NCBI RefSeq assembly: GCF_014805685.1
Contig: NC_060911.1
Location: 10,585,212 to 10,649,211, forward strand
Direction of reading: 5' to 3'
Source: Silurus meridionalis
Taxonomy: Eukaryota; Chordata; Actinopteri; Siluriformes; Siluridae
Length of the DNA: 64,000 nt
The notes under the pieces: generated by a model
Databases searched by the model: none
What the model was told of the DNA's origin: nothing
What the model saw: the letters and a program-made list of their open reading frames with translations, nothing else
Shown here: piece after piece, positions 12,774-22,178 of the stretch
How positions within the stretch are numbered: position 1 is the stretch's first letter
Layout of the letters: the number at the start of each line of letters is the position of its first letter
Position numbers and translations under genes: made by a program

Positions 12774-15711
12774 TACCTCTAATCTTGCTTGCAATTTACT
12801 GCTGTGTCTGTTGCACTCGATCAGTCTCTCTTCCTGTATTTCCAGCTCTGCCTCTGCTTTCTTCAGTTTCTGTTGCAGAAGTGAATTATGGGATTTACAG
12901 TTCTCTTGCTCTCTCTGTTGCCACTGGCTTATGTGATCATTGAGGCTTTGCTGTAAGGCTTTTCGTGCTGCTTCCTGTTCCTCCCTTCTTTCCTTCTCTA
13001 CGACCTCCATTCTGTTCTTCCACTCTTCCTTCTCTATCCCCCACTGTTCTTGTAATCGTTCTCTTTCCTCCTCTAGTGTTTTGAGGGCACTTCTCAGTGT
13101 GAAAAAACGTTCCTCCCATTCGTTCTCCACTTTCTTCCGTTCTTCTAATTCTCTCCTCTGCTCCTCAACTTCTTTCTTCCTCTCTTCTTCCTCCCTTCTC
13201 TTTGCATCGTCCTCCTTCTGTATGCTCTCGTCCCATACTTGGCGCAAGTGCTGGCATTCTTCTTCTAGGCATTTGTTTTCCTCCTGGATTTGCTGCAGTA
13301 GCCTGCTCTGGTTGTCTCGTTCTATCTCTAGACTGTGGTAGTTTCGACGGAGGTCTGCTGCCTCTCGGGTTAGCACGGCCATACGCTCAGCATGTCTTGC
13401 TTCCGACCTCTGTTCTCGCTCTTCTACCTGGAAAACAGGTCAATACAAACGCTCGTAAATGGAATTAATGTTAATTTGAAGATGCATATATGTGTGGTGA
13501 ATTCAACCTCTTCTACTGCAGCCTGGAGCTCTAAAAGACGGGTCCGAAGGGCAGATGCGGGTTCCTCCCCCTCTTCGTAATGACTTGCGGTCGGCTGAAA
13601 GTTGTCCGCTGTGTCTGTGTTAACATGTAGCAGCATTTGCAATGTTGCTTCCTGCTCCTCATTCTTAGTGTTGAGAGAATATATTACCTATAAACATACA
13701 GTAGAAAAACAAAAGAAAAACAAAGAAGTACAGTTGGGAGGTCATCAAACTCTAATTAAAAATGATTGTAAAATGTTTCCCTTTGTTTTATAATAAATTT
13801 TATATTACAGAACACTATATGGACAAAGGTACTGAGACACCTGACCTTTTCAGCCATATGTAGTTTTTCCCTAATTAACCACACACACAATTGTATAGGA
13901 TCTCATTGGCTATGGTAGCATTACATTTTCCCATCACCTGATCTACAGAAGGAGACCCAGACCTGTTCCTGCATGACAATGACCCTCTGCACAAAGCCAG
14001 CTCCATGAAGGCATGGTCTACACAGGTTAGTGTGGAAGATGAGTTGGAGTTGGCCTGCTGCAGACCTCAAACCTATTGAACACCTTTGAGATTAACTGGA
14101 ACCTGCATTTCAGGTCTCCTTACCTCACCTACATCAGTATCTGACTTTACGAACACCCTTGTGGCTGAGCAAAAGTCTCCACAAGCAAAATCTAGTGAAA
14201 CATCTTTCCAGAAGAGTGGAGGTTATTATAACAGAGAATGGAGAATAAATGTGTAATGGAATATTCATAAATCACATAACAATCCACAAACTTTTATCCA
14301 TGTAGTGTACATTCTATATATATAATACAGATTATTATAATGCATTACTAGCAGGATTATTAAAAAATGTACTAAGCAGACACCAGCCTGTATTACAGTC
14401 TACATAAGATAGAGAGTCAAAGAAATAATGTTGAAGGACCCTGTGTTCCAGGAGTGAATACCTTTTTAACGATTACAGTATATGTGGTAATCCTGCATGC
14501 AGTCCTTGTAGATGTTTCACATGAAAATGTACTCATACACTCACTAACATTATAGGCCCTAATGGAGATTTTTATTGCCCATCCCTCACTGTGCATTAGT
14601 GCACAAGTTGTTTATTGGCTTTCTTTCCTGTAAGAGATCTAATCAACTAAACATTGGAAAAACCAAGAGGAGCCTGGCTGAGTGTTTTATCAAGCAAATT
14701 CTTACCATCAGAATAAAGGGTTTCTAATTCCCAGTGGACATAATGTTAATGGCATGTCTGTGTGAAATGCCAGATATTATGTGATATAAGCACAATAAAG
14801 TGAGCTCATCTATAGGTTGAAACCCCACTGAGCATTTCTATAACTGCCCTTTTATATATACATAAATAGCATGCAATTAAATATTCTTTTATGTACACAA
14901 TGATCATGTGCCCACACGTGAAAACCACCTGCCTAAAATTATGGTTATGTCAAGACGTGGACTCTGTAAGACTGCTGAAGGTAAGCTGTAGTATCTGGCA
15001 CTAAGACATAAGCAGTAAGTCTTGAAAAATTGCCAAATTGGGTGCCTCTATGAGCTTGTTTGCCCAGCACATCCCACAGACTGTTAACAGTCTCTGAGAC
15101 TAAGAGGAGAATCAAATCACACAGTTCGTTTGCTTAATCTAAAATTATTGACTTAAAATTTTTGTTTATTGACTTCTAATGACACGATACTGAAATTGAA
15201 TGATTCGGTAATTGAAGCTTACTTTACTACTACTATTTTTTTTTGACCGACTTGTTTGATCTTTGTTTCATGGCATGGTGAGGAGGCTGTTGTGTTGATG
15301 GTTATGCAGTGTAAAGGTACAATTTGATTTTGATTTTAGGAAATTAAACCTCACAAATCAACAGTTTTTTGCTTTTCATTAACATGCGTCCTGGTGTTGA
15401 AGATTTGTGCATCTTTGAGCCTACGTTCAATATGAGTCGAGTATTCAAGTACTGTTCAAACCAGATACTCTAAAAATGTTATCTTGTAGGTGTAAGTTTT
15501 GCAGTAAATCTATACTTTTGTTCAAATATCGTTTTTAGGTAGTCTTTACACCTCTGGTGAATTTGGAGGCTAAATAAACACCTCAGACTCAGACAGAATG
15601 TTTAGGTCAATTTTACATAGTATGAACACAAGAACCCAACATTTTCCCAGCAGAACATTGCCTAGAGCATCACATTGCCTTAAACAGCTTGCCTTCATCC
15701 CATCCCCCAAC

Positions 15712-15789
<78 letters not shown>

Positions 15790-18561
15790 AAGTGACTGTC
15801 CACATGATGAAAAGAAAACATGATCCATCAGACCTGACCACCTTCTTCAATTGCTCCAAGGTACAGCAGAGCCAACATGAGTTTTTTTTTACCTTCACGC
15901 CAAAAAACATCAGCTTTGGTACCCATGACCCTGTCAGCAGTTCACTGATTGTCCACTGTATTATCACATGTTAAGAAATACCTCCAAAGACCTGCTGTTT
16001 CTGTTCTCAGTTATCTAACCATCACAGTTTCGCCTTTATCAAAGTCTCTTAGATCCTTATGTTCGCCCATTTTTCCTTCTTCCAACACGTCAGCTTTGAG
16101 AACTTTTAAGAATGGTGATTCTTTTCCCGGGAAGTTATATCAGAAAATCATTCACAAATGAAAATACAAATGTAATAAAAAAAAAGACAAGAATTTTCCA
16201 CACATGGATAAAGTCATTCAATAGTTTAAATAAAAATCACCATCGGTCATTTTTTATACATTCATGTACAGCGGATTATACTATAAACAACTCAATAACA
16301 TTGTCTCGGTCTTGTTACAGACTTTTATAAGAAACTTTCTTTCAGCTTCTCCCGTTAGGGGTCGCCACAGCGGATCATCCGCATGTTTGATTTGGCACAT
16401 GTTTTTACGCTGGATGCCCTTCCTAACACAACCCTCCCCATTTATCTGGGCTTGGGACCGGCACTAGGCTTGTGCAACTCTAATGGCTGGGGTTGGTTCC
16501 CTGACCAGGGATCGAACCCGAGCCGCAGCGGTGAGAGCGCGGCATCCTAACCACTAGACCACCAGGGAACCTACAGACTTTTATCTTACACGTTTTTCAA
16601 AAGCATGGCTCTTTCTCTTCTTGTTGAAAGCAAACAAATAAAATACCAGCCAAACCGACAAAGTGATTTAGCACATCCTTTGTTCATTTGCTCATGTTCT
16701 TGTTTTTTTTACAAATAAAATTAAGATTATTTTCAAATGTAACCTGAGAACAGCAGGGCTTTTACATTTCCCTACATTTAAAATTAACTGAGTATGAGTC
16801 TGAAAAACGTACATTTACAGTAATCAATGTTTAATGTAAAGTTTTGGTTCGCAGAGCAAAAACTAAGCAGCTTCTCCTTTTGCGCCGGGGGCTCTGGGTT
16901 ACTGATTGAAAGTTTGAGGTTCAACTGGAAGCACCACCAAGCTGCCACTCGGGGCCCTTGAGCAAGGCCCTTAACCCTCCCTGCACCAGGGGGCGCCGTG
17001 CCATGGCTGACCATCGACGTCAGGTTTATTGTGTTAGGTCATCAGTCATTAAGTATTAATAATTAGGGATTACGCTCCAAAACTTCTTCAAAGCGCTAGG
17101 CGTTCCATAACACGGCTTCGGCCCGTCCTGCTCTTGTTAAACCAGTAAAACTAATATCCATAAGAAACAATTACCAGCTTTTTTCAATCATTTCTTGATG
17201 TTCGCACTGAACCTGAGCCCCGTTCAATCAAAATCACTGCTCATATTCAGACTCAACATGAGACGTATTCGTTCTACAGGTCGATGATATTCTCCTTCAC
17301 AGTGTCCAAAGGAATCATGTGAACGTGGAAATGAGTCAGTTGATGAAATTCAGCTAGAACGATTATTATCATTTGAAGAAATTCATTCAAAAACTGAATT
17401 ATCCGTAGTTGAGAAATGCATGGATTAATGTCAAGTCAAGTTTATTTGTATAGCGCTTTTCACAACAGACATTGTCTCAAGGCAGCTTTACAGAAATCAA
17501 CAGTCAAGGTGAATGGTGTGCATTTATCCCTGATGAGCAAGCCATGGCAACTGTGGAAAGGAAAAATGTCTAACATACGTTTGGGACACTTTTCACGTTC
17601 CTGATCCAGATCCCGGACATCCTGGTTCCTGTTTAATGATGTATTCTCATTTATTGAGATAGCATTTAAGAAAATGCATAACCCCTTTTTTACTTCCACT
17701 ACTGCAATATTCATTGCAAAACGGTTCAATGACGTAATGGAACCTGTGCACTGACAAATATGTAGCAGGTGAAATTACATTCTTATAACTAATGATTTCA
17801 ACCCATTTCAGATGCTTTCACGCTCACCAGTTCAGAATGTTTTATTTGCAACCAAGCCATGTGAGCTCTGTACACCACCAGATTAGTGCTCTTTATAAAC
17901 ACCTCAACAACATTCTCAATGAGCACAATATGTATCCTCAGCATTTCTGATCAAATGCTAGTGTTTTTCCTCTCAGCATGGTATGTGTAGTGAACAATTT
18001 TTTCTCACGTGCTCAAGTTTGAAACGTGCCCATGATGCTTGAACTTGAAATGGGAAATTAAATGTTTATCATTATTATTAATTCAAGGTGAACATAATGA
18101 TAATTTGCTCTAAATGTGTGCGTCATTCTTCAAAAAATTATTACAAGTTTCTTGCAAAAACAAAGTTACTCATGCACTGTTCTTCACACGAGCTATCAGA
18201 CCTTTATGGGGAAAGACATTGTCATGATGACATGATGACTGATGACAGCTGACACGCGCATCTGTGCACGTTTAGATACCTGAGATACCACGTGTGATTA
18301 TTTGCATGAACACACGTCTTTATTACACCTAAATATATTTTGCAATCAGTTTTTTTTTTATGCACAGATCAATAGATCCAGTGACACGCACCGGACTGAG
18401 CAACGTGATCTCCAGCATCTGAGTGCATCTACTGCGCCTACCTTAGTGAGCTGCGCTATTTTCTTGCACATTCTGGTGTGCATCTGATAATCATAAAGCT
18501 CCTCTTCAGCGCTGGAGAAGTCCGCAGCGGTCCCGTTACACGCATCCGGTGGCAGGCTCAT
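5352..18561 (-). CDS. fam184b: FAM184B-like coiled-coil protein, 5' part (gene runs off the left edge)
   Basis: Six coding exons read on the minus strand: 18442-18561 (start), 13508-13687, 12777-13427, 8900-9035, 6905-7056 and 5352-5615. They join in frame to 501 residues with no stop; the rest of the gene lies beyond position 1. The N-terminus carries the family signature MCKKIAQLTK then VIYSLNTKNEE across the exon 1/2 junction, which FAM184A and FAM184B share. The remainder is long charged heptad-like helix rich in Glu, Lys, Arg and Gln, typical of a coiled coil. I prefer FAM184B because of the MC before KKIAQ, the EARHAERMAVLTRE segment, the LAVAKERLLLQE segment, and the EEEKVRLKEKL...CKHASELR segment, which resembles the mammalian B paralogue at the same order and spacing. 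Molecular function of the family is poorly known. Exon 7 and later were not found in 1-5351. FAM184A remains a weaker alternative. Confidence 0.85.
6905..7056 (-). CDS. fam184b: fam184b coding exon 5
   Basis: Acceptor CTTTAG, then the split Glu and EELLNQSSSQVLVSAEVEEL onward to HARMLKQ; donor GTAACC, phase 0. 152 bp fits the phase of both neighbours. Residues 363-413, coiled coil. Confidence 0.8.
7146..7201. repeat. (CA)n microsatellite
   Basis: About 28 units, 90 bp upstream of fam184b exon 5 in transcript sense, where it reads GT. Confidence 0.95.
7240..7540 (+). mobile_element. L2-like LINE 3' end
   Basis: Plus strand reads SINGAFVLLPSGKRYRAIKS and QTNRLKCSFLPRAAAA, the C-terminal segment of L2-type second ORFs, followed by 3' UTR-like GCACTTTATAACTTG. 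Confidence 0.65.
7540..7690 (-). mobile_element. tRNA-derived SINE (third type)
   Basis: CATTTGGCAAATGCCCTTAT, GGTTAAGAGTCTTGCTCCAG, CTGGGATTTAACCTTATGAC; same family as 54105 and 44015. Confidence 0.65.
7855..7906. repeat. (AT)n microsatellite
   Basis: About 26 AT units in fam184b intron 4. Confidence 0.95.
8526..8760. repeat. Dispersed fish repeat, unclassified
   Basis: TGATAGTGTAGTGCAAATAA, CATCTAAATAATATCTGGTC, AGTGATGGTCCTGTGGTGA resemble a widespread fish repeat known to me only by its wording. The open frame here is not a gene. Confidence 0.45.
8900..9035 (-). CDS. fam184b: fam184b coding exon 4
   Basis: Acceptor ATTAG, then DLEEQLENCHHRVAEAER and on to LQNKS, ending in phase 1 at donor GTAAAC. 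It contains the family-like segment ELAVAKERLLLQE. Residues 318-362. Confidence 0.83.
9398..9653 (-). mobile_element. tRNA-Glu-headed SINE, copy 1, with 15-bp target duplication
   Basis: The reverse strand starts with a tRNA-Glu-like head (GGTGGTCTAGTGGTTAGAAT ... GGTTCGATTCCCGG) and ends CCGAAAGAAGG. Flanked by AAAGCTTTTAAACAA at 9383-9397 and 9654-9668, a perfect 15-bp duplication. Confidence 0.88.
10020..10560 (+). mobile_element. Dispersed fish repeat (GCTTTACA... AAAGCAGC type)
   Basis: TTTTATTTGTATTGCGCTTT, CATTGTCTCAAAGCAGCTTT, GCAAGGAAAAACTCCCCGAG, GAGAGGAACCAGACTCAAGA. Related fragments lie at 9890-9955, 17426-17620, 49925-50080, 50535-50612, 51025-51105 and 60675-60890. Noncoding; class unknown. 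Confidence 0.65.
10735..10895 (-). mobile_element. tRNA-derived SINE, decayed
   Basis: ACATTTGGCAGATGAAACTG, CTTGCACAAGCGCCCAGCAG, TTTTACCACTGAGCTACATT; reverse orientation, body diverged. Confidence 0.5.
11105..11866 (+). mobile_element. Deleted mariner-like element with a LINE 3' end inserted in it
   Basis: Terminal repeats AGGGATGTTCAAGTCAAACC near 11107 and a matching complement ending near 11862. At 11470-11660 the plus strand shows a mariner N-terminal part (KFFVNKGIK, SKTFEWCKRFKGG). Near 11715-11800 it shows the C-terminal end (KPFYAESFQALVKRW, INVAGEYVKN). The catalytic middle is missing. The LINE 3' end at about 11150-11333 splits the left part. Confidence 0.78.
11150..11333 (+). 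mobile_element. RTE-like LINE, 3' end only
   Basis: Encodes RRRFMDVVREDMQDVGLKEA then the shared LINE tail (CGCTGTGGCGGCCCCTAATG) and an AAG-repeat end. Same family as 33590-34640 and 34985-35305. Severe 5' truncation is normal for LINE copies. Confidence 0.8.
12737..12771. repeat. (GT)n microsatellite at a splice donor
   Basis: Reads CA in the fam184b transcript and starts 5 bases after the exon 3 donor. Confidence 0.95.
12777..13427 (-). CDS. fam184b: fam184b coding exon 3 (large coiled-coil exon)
   Basis: 651 bp, 217 codons, open throughout (residues 101-317). It starts VEEREQRSEARHAERM after acceptor TTTTCCAG and ends SSKLQARLE before donor GTAGAC. Strongly charged E/K/R-rich helix. A long CA repeat in the transcript begins a few bases after the donor. 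Confidence 0.88.
13508..13687 (-). CDS. fam184b: fam184b coding exon 2
   Basis: Encodes VIYSLNTKNEEQEATLQMLL and onward to LLELQAAVEE (residues 41-100) after acceptor TTTATAG. The donor is uncertain: GAG/GTTGAA gives 180 bp, while GCA/GTAGAA nine bases earlier gives 171 bp and removes one VEE. Both keep the frame. Confidence 0.8.
13808..14308 (+). mobile_element. Short mariner/Tc1-type element (CACTATATGGACAAA family), copy 1
   Basis: Left end ACACTATATGGACAAAGGTA and right ATCCATGTAGTGT. The interior is a decayed C-terminal transposase half (LFLHDNDPLHKASSMKAW, ALVAEQKSP, NLVKHLSRRVEVIITEN). Seven more copies or fragments occur in this window. Confidence 0.75.
14310..15710. other. fam184b intron 1, no recognised content
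   Basis: No ORF, repeat end or exon signal that I can support; ordinary AT-rich intron sequence. Confidence 0.5.
15712..15786. repeat. (CA)n microsatellite
   Basis: About 37 units, in fam184b intron 1. Confidence 0.95.
16329..16571 (-). mobile_element. tRNA-Glu-headed SINE, copy 2, with 13-bp target duplication
   Basis: Same SINE; the head is almost a complete tRNA-Glu (GTTCCCTGGTGGTCTAGTGG, anticodon CTC region CGCGCTCTCACC). Flanks TACAGACTTTTAT at 16316-16328 and 16572-16584 match exactly. Confidence 0.88.
16878..17012 (+). mobile_element. tRNA-derived SINE (second type), with CTCF-like motif
   Basis: GGGGGCTCTGGGTTACTGAT, then CTTGAGCAAGGCCCTTAACC and GCACCAGGGGGCGCCGTGCC. The 5' head is cut. 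Confidence 0.75.
17426..17620 (+). mobile_element. Dispersed fish repeat, short copy (fam184b intron 1)
   Basis: TCAAGTTTATTTGTATAGCG, CATTGTCTCAAGGCAGCTTT, ATCCCTGATGAGCAAGCCAT; same repeat as 10020. Confidence 0.65.
18442..18561 (-). CDS. fam184b: fam184b coding exon 1 (start codon)
   Basis: Encodes residues 1-40, starting MSLPPDACNG and ending MCKKIAQLTK, followed by donor GTAGGC; phase 0. The ATG at 18561-18559 was chosen because it is the only ATG upstream of the conserved block in this frame. The exon sits in a CpG-rich island. Confidence 0.85.
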
Positions 18562-18960
18562 CTTCCCCGTGCTGGACGTCACAGCCCTGGAGCCGGGAGT
18601 CTTCCTTTAGAATATGCTGACCAATCACAAATCTGGTGATCGCTGGGCGCGCGCGCTCCCGAGATCACGCCCGGTTATTATAATAACGGGATCTGGTGGA
18701 TTTAATTTCTTTTCAGCCTAAAACACAGCGCTCACCGGGACTTGGCTTGGACGGCATTCTATGACAAGTTGTCCGTCGTTTGACCTCAGAACCCCGTGCA
18801 ATCATAGTCTTATTCTATTGGCTCACACGGTTATAGACGCTGCGGCTCTCCCCTCCACCCCCCACCCCCACCAAGCCCCGCCCCTCATACCCGCCCCACG
18901 CAGCAGCGGCATGCGCGCGCCTGGCCTTGCGCCGGTATTTGCAAGGCGGTGGTGACTTTA
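18520..18960 (-). promoter_or_regulatory. CpG-rich promoter region of fam184b
   Basis: A GC- and CpG-rich stretch (GGGCGCGCGCGCTCC, CCCCGCCCC, GCATGCGCGCGCC) around and upstream of coding exon 1 in otherwise AT-rich DNA. It contains a CCAAT box at 18621-18625 and GC-box-like runs near 18873-18900. It reads as a CpG-island promoter for fam184b; a divergent transcript is possible but no gene is seen on the other side. Confidence 0.55.
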
Positions 18961-19092
18961 TGGAAAGCCAAAATGTTCAATCGTGCATAAATTTGGGGGT
19001 GGAGACACCTCACTAACCGTTCATCAACACGTGAATTTATATGGGCCGCAACCGGATATCACACCACATCAAAGTTTCTGTGAGCAAGCAGC

Positions 19093-19278
19093 TTCAGCTT
19101 TTGCACCGGGGGCTCTGGGTTACTGATCGAAAGATCAAGGTTCAAGCGCCAGCACTGCCAAGCTGCCACTCCGGGCCCTTGAGCAAGGCCCTTAACCATC
19201 CCTGCACCAGGGGGCGCTGTGCCATGGCTGACCCTGCGCTCTGACCCTAACTTTCTAAAAAGCTGGGAAATGCGAAGA
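19093..19278 (+). mobile_element. tRNA-derived SINE (second type), with CTCF-like motif
   Basis: GGGGGCTCTGGGTTACTGAT, CCTTGAGCAAGGCCCTTAAC, GCACCAGGGGGCGCTGTGCC, GCTGGGAAATGCGAAGAAA; upstream of fam184b. Confidence 0.75.
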
Positions 19279-19529
19279 AAGGTGAGGGCGGCAGCGAGGC
19301 AAGGGGTGTTTACTAGGTCGCCTAGGGTTGTGGGGCAGCAGTAAACCCCCCCTGCCTCGCTGCTGCCCTCGGCCATTTATTTACCTGTTTTTAAGCTAAA
19401 GTTTGTTTATGCTTACATACTTGAATTCAGGCAATTTTGCAATGATTATTAAATGTGACCGCCCCTTAAAATGTTGTGCATTTTGACACACAGAATATTT
19501 GTGGTGTTTTTATTATTCATATATTGATG

Positions 19530-20035
19530 CAGTGTCTGCGCCAGAGAATACAGAATGAGGGGGCCTCATGTTTAACTGGGGGGGCCTGGGGGGGCCTATC
19601 TCGAACATCTTAACTATAGAAGAGCTGCAGACAATGAGAGGAGGAGGAATTACATTTTTGAAGAACAAGTCGAACCATTTTCTTTTATCCATTATTAAAG
19701 ATTTTTTAATTAAAACAGTGTTTTGGTAAATGTTTTAGACGAAATTCAGAATAACGATTTCACTGACCATTTAGCTACTGATTTACGTTACTGACGTAGT
19801 GGCAGCGTGGATGTAAATGGCTGACTATGTTAGCACTGCATTATGGGTTAGTCATTTCTTTATTTTATTTACTTATTCTCTTAATTATTTAACCAGTATT
19901 CATGGTATAATAAAATAAATTTGTAAAACATTTTTTTAATTATGAAGTTTGTTATTGTTTTGAGAAGTAAGGGGGCACAGTGACTCAAGTGGCCGGGCCA
20001 CGCCCCCCCAGGGCCCGCTCGTGGTGCCGACACTG
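19530..20035. mobile_element. hAT-like non-autonomous element (about 506 bp)
   Basis: Ends CAGTGTCTGCGCCA and, at the right, TGGTGCCGACACTG, complementary at 12 of 14 bases. Possible 8-bp target duplications TATTGATG and TAATTATG differ at two positions. Interior AT-rich, with G-rich runs near both ends (GGGGGGGCCTGGG, CCCCCCCAGGG). No transposase. Confidence 0.6.
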
Positions 20036-20993
20036 TAATTATGCATTTAATTATTCATATTATAATAATTGTGGTTAAATAATTATTATTTGCTGTTTAT
20101 CAAATTTATTTGAGTATTGCTGAAGAACTGAATAAATGTGCTTATGGTTATAATAACATTTTCTGATTTATCAGTACAAATCACAAACAACTCTTCCGCC
20201 AATAACTGCATGTTTTGCAGTATTTGAATCAGTGTCGTATCAGAGAGAAAAACTGAAAAAAAGATAAATCGGTGCAGAAAACGACGATCAAGAATCAGTC
20301 ATTATCTAAAATGATCTCTTGAGGCTACATACCAATATCCAATATTGATTAGATGTTTCCTGCAGTTGAAGTGCAGGAGCTCCAGGTCGAGGGGGAGATT
20401 TCTTTGGTTGACGATGAGGAATTACGAGTCACAGCCTCGAGTTTAATGCAGCACAAGTGTGAATTCTCACCATTTTCTGAAACCAGGTTTGCGTTTATTT
20501 ACTGAAGAGAAAGACTTTTTCCGAGCGCTTATGACCCTTTTGGTGCACCATGAGAATTTATATTATGATGGCAACCTGTGTTACTGCAATATAAACTGCT
20601 CATGTCGTTCCCCTGCACTCACACAATCATACTTTTCCCCTCCTTATGAGGACTTTCCATTGACATGATTACCTTTAAGTATTATTTCATAAAAGCTGTA
20701 GATTAAAAAAAAATGCACATGCACACACCGCCTTATAAAACACTTCAGTAAATAAAAGTAATTTTATCTTGTGCTGTTGTAGTGTGAATTAATAATCTTA
20801 TAGTAATGTGTATTATATAGGAATGTGAATTGATTTATTAAAAATATATATCTATGCATTGACATTACAGAACCTGGTCATTGCTACAGCCATATTTATT
20901 TCTTGCTTGTATGTGACTGCCTTTGCTTTTGACGTCAGTAAGAGTAAACCATGCTAGATTGAGGTCAGGTGACTGACTTGGTCAAATAAGAAC

Positions 20994-21095
20994 ATTAAAT
21001 TGTTTGCATTACAAAGGTATTTAGGTTGGCAGCTTTTGACTGAATCTTAGCAAAAGCTGCCAACCTAAATACCTTTGTAATGCAAACAATTTAAT
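20994..21095. repeat. Perfect inverted repeat: two 45-bp arms, 12-base spacer
   Basis: The left arm 20994-21038 and right arm 21051-21095 are exact complements by inspection (start ATTAAATTGTTTGCATTACA). The spacer is ACTGAATCTTAG. A transcript would form an unbroken 45-bp stem. It borders a truncated Tc1. Confidence 0.95.
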
Positions 21096-22127
21096 GGGGG
21101 GATTTCTACCTACTCCTCCACACGAATCTTCTCTAGATCAGTCAGGTTTCTGGCCTGTCGCTGAGAAACCTTGGTTATCCTGGCTGTGTGCTTTGGGTCA
21201 TTGTCATGTTGGAAGACCCAGCCTCGACCCATGCTTCACAGTAGGAATGGTACTTATCATTCTTCTTCCTCCAAACACGTTTAGTGGAATTATGACCCAA
21301 AAGTTCTATTTTGGTCTCATCTGACCACATGACTTTCTCCCATGACTCCTCTGGATCATCCAAATGGTCATTGGCAAACTTAAGACGTGCCTGGACATGT
21401 GCTGTTTTTTGCCATGCATGATTTCAAACCATGACATCTTAGTGTATTACCAACAGTAACCTTGGAAACGGTGGTCCCAGCTCTTTTCAGGTCATTGACC
21501 AGCTCCTCCCATGCAGTTCTGGGCTGATTTCCCACCTTCCTTAGGATCATTGAGACCCCATGAGGTGAGATCTTGCATGGAGCCCCAGTCCGAGGGAGAT
21601 TGACAGTCATGTTTAGCTTCTTCCATTTTCTAATGATTGCTCCAACAGTGGACCTTTTTTCACCAAGCTGCTTGGCAATTTCCCCGTAGCCCTTTCCAGC
21701 CTTGTGGAGGTGTACAATTTTGTCTCTAGTGGTCTTTGGACAGCTCTTTGGTCTTGGCCATGTTAGTAGTTGGATTCTTACTGATTGTATGGGGTGGACA
21801 GGTGTCTTTATGCAGCTAACGACCTCAAACAGGTGCATCTGATTTAGGATAATAAATGTAGTGGATGTGGACATTTTAAAGGCAGACTAACAGGTCTTTG
21901 AGGGTCAGAATTCTAGCTGATAGACAGGTGTTCAAATACTTATTTGCAGCTGTATCATACAAATAAATAGTTTAAAAATCATATATTGTGATTTCTGGAT
22001 TATTTTTTTTTTAGATTATGTCTCTCACAGTGGACATGCACCTACGATGACAATTTCAGACCCCTCCATGATTTCTAAGTGGGAGAACTTGCAAAATAGC
22101 AGGGTGTTCAAATACTTATTTTCCATA

Positions 22128-22130
<3 letters not shown>
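21096..22130 (-). mobile_element. Tc1-like transposon, one end missing
   Basis: The transposase start (about 21390-21770, minus) contains [34 protein letters not shown] and a GAPCKIS loop. A middle fragment at 21175-21363 reads [20 protein letters not shown]; internal parts are deleted. The right terminal repeat ends CCATACTG at 22130. The left end is cut off at a perfect palindrome (20994-21095), so the element is a dead fragment. Confidence 0.85.

Positions 22131-22131
<1 letters not shown>

Positions 22132-22173
<42 letters not shown>
22132..22173. repeat. (AT)n microsatellite at Tc1 end
   Basis: Starts two bases after the Tc1 terminal repeat, so it may have grown from the TA target. Confidence 0.9.

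Positions 22174-22178
<5 letters not shown>

Noticed and set aside
12940..13468. Plus-strand open frames rich in Ser, Cys and Phe opposite the largest exon
   Set aside because: Shadow of the E/K-rich fam184b exon 3.
15570..15967. Long Cys-Val or His-Thr open frames
   Set aside because: They are translations of a CA microsatellite; the same is true at 3422, 7138, 39530, 47674 and 61352.
16497..16571. Near-complete tRNA-Glu (CTC) sequence on the minus strand
   Set aside because: It continues into the SINE body and tail and sits between target duplications, so it is a SINE head and not a tRNA gene.
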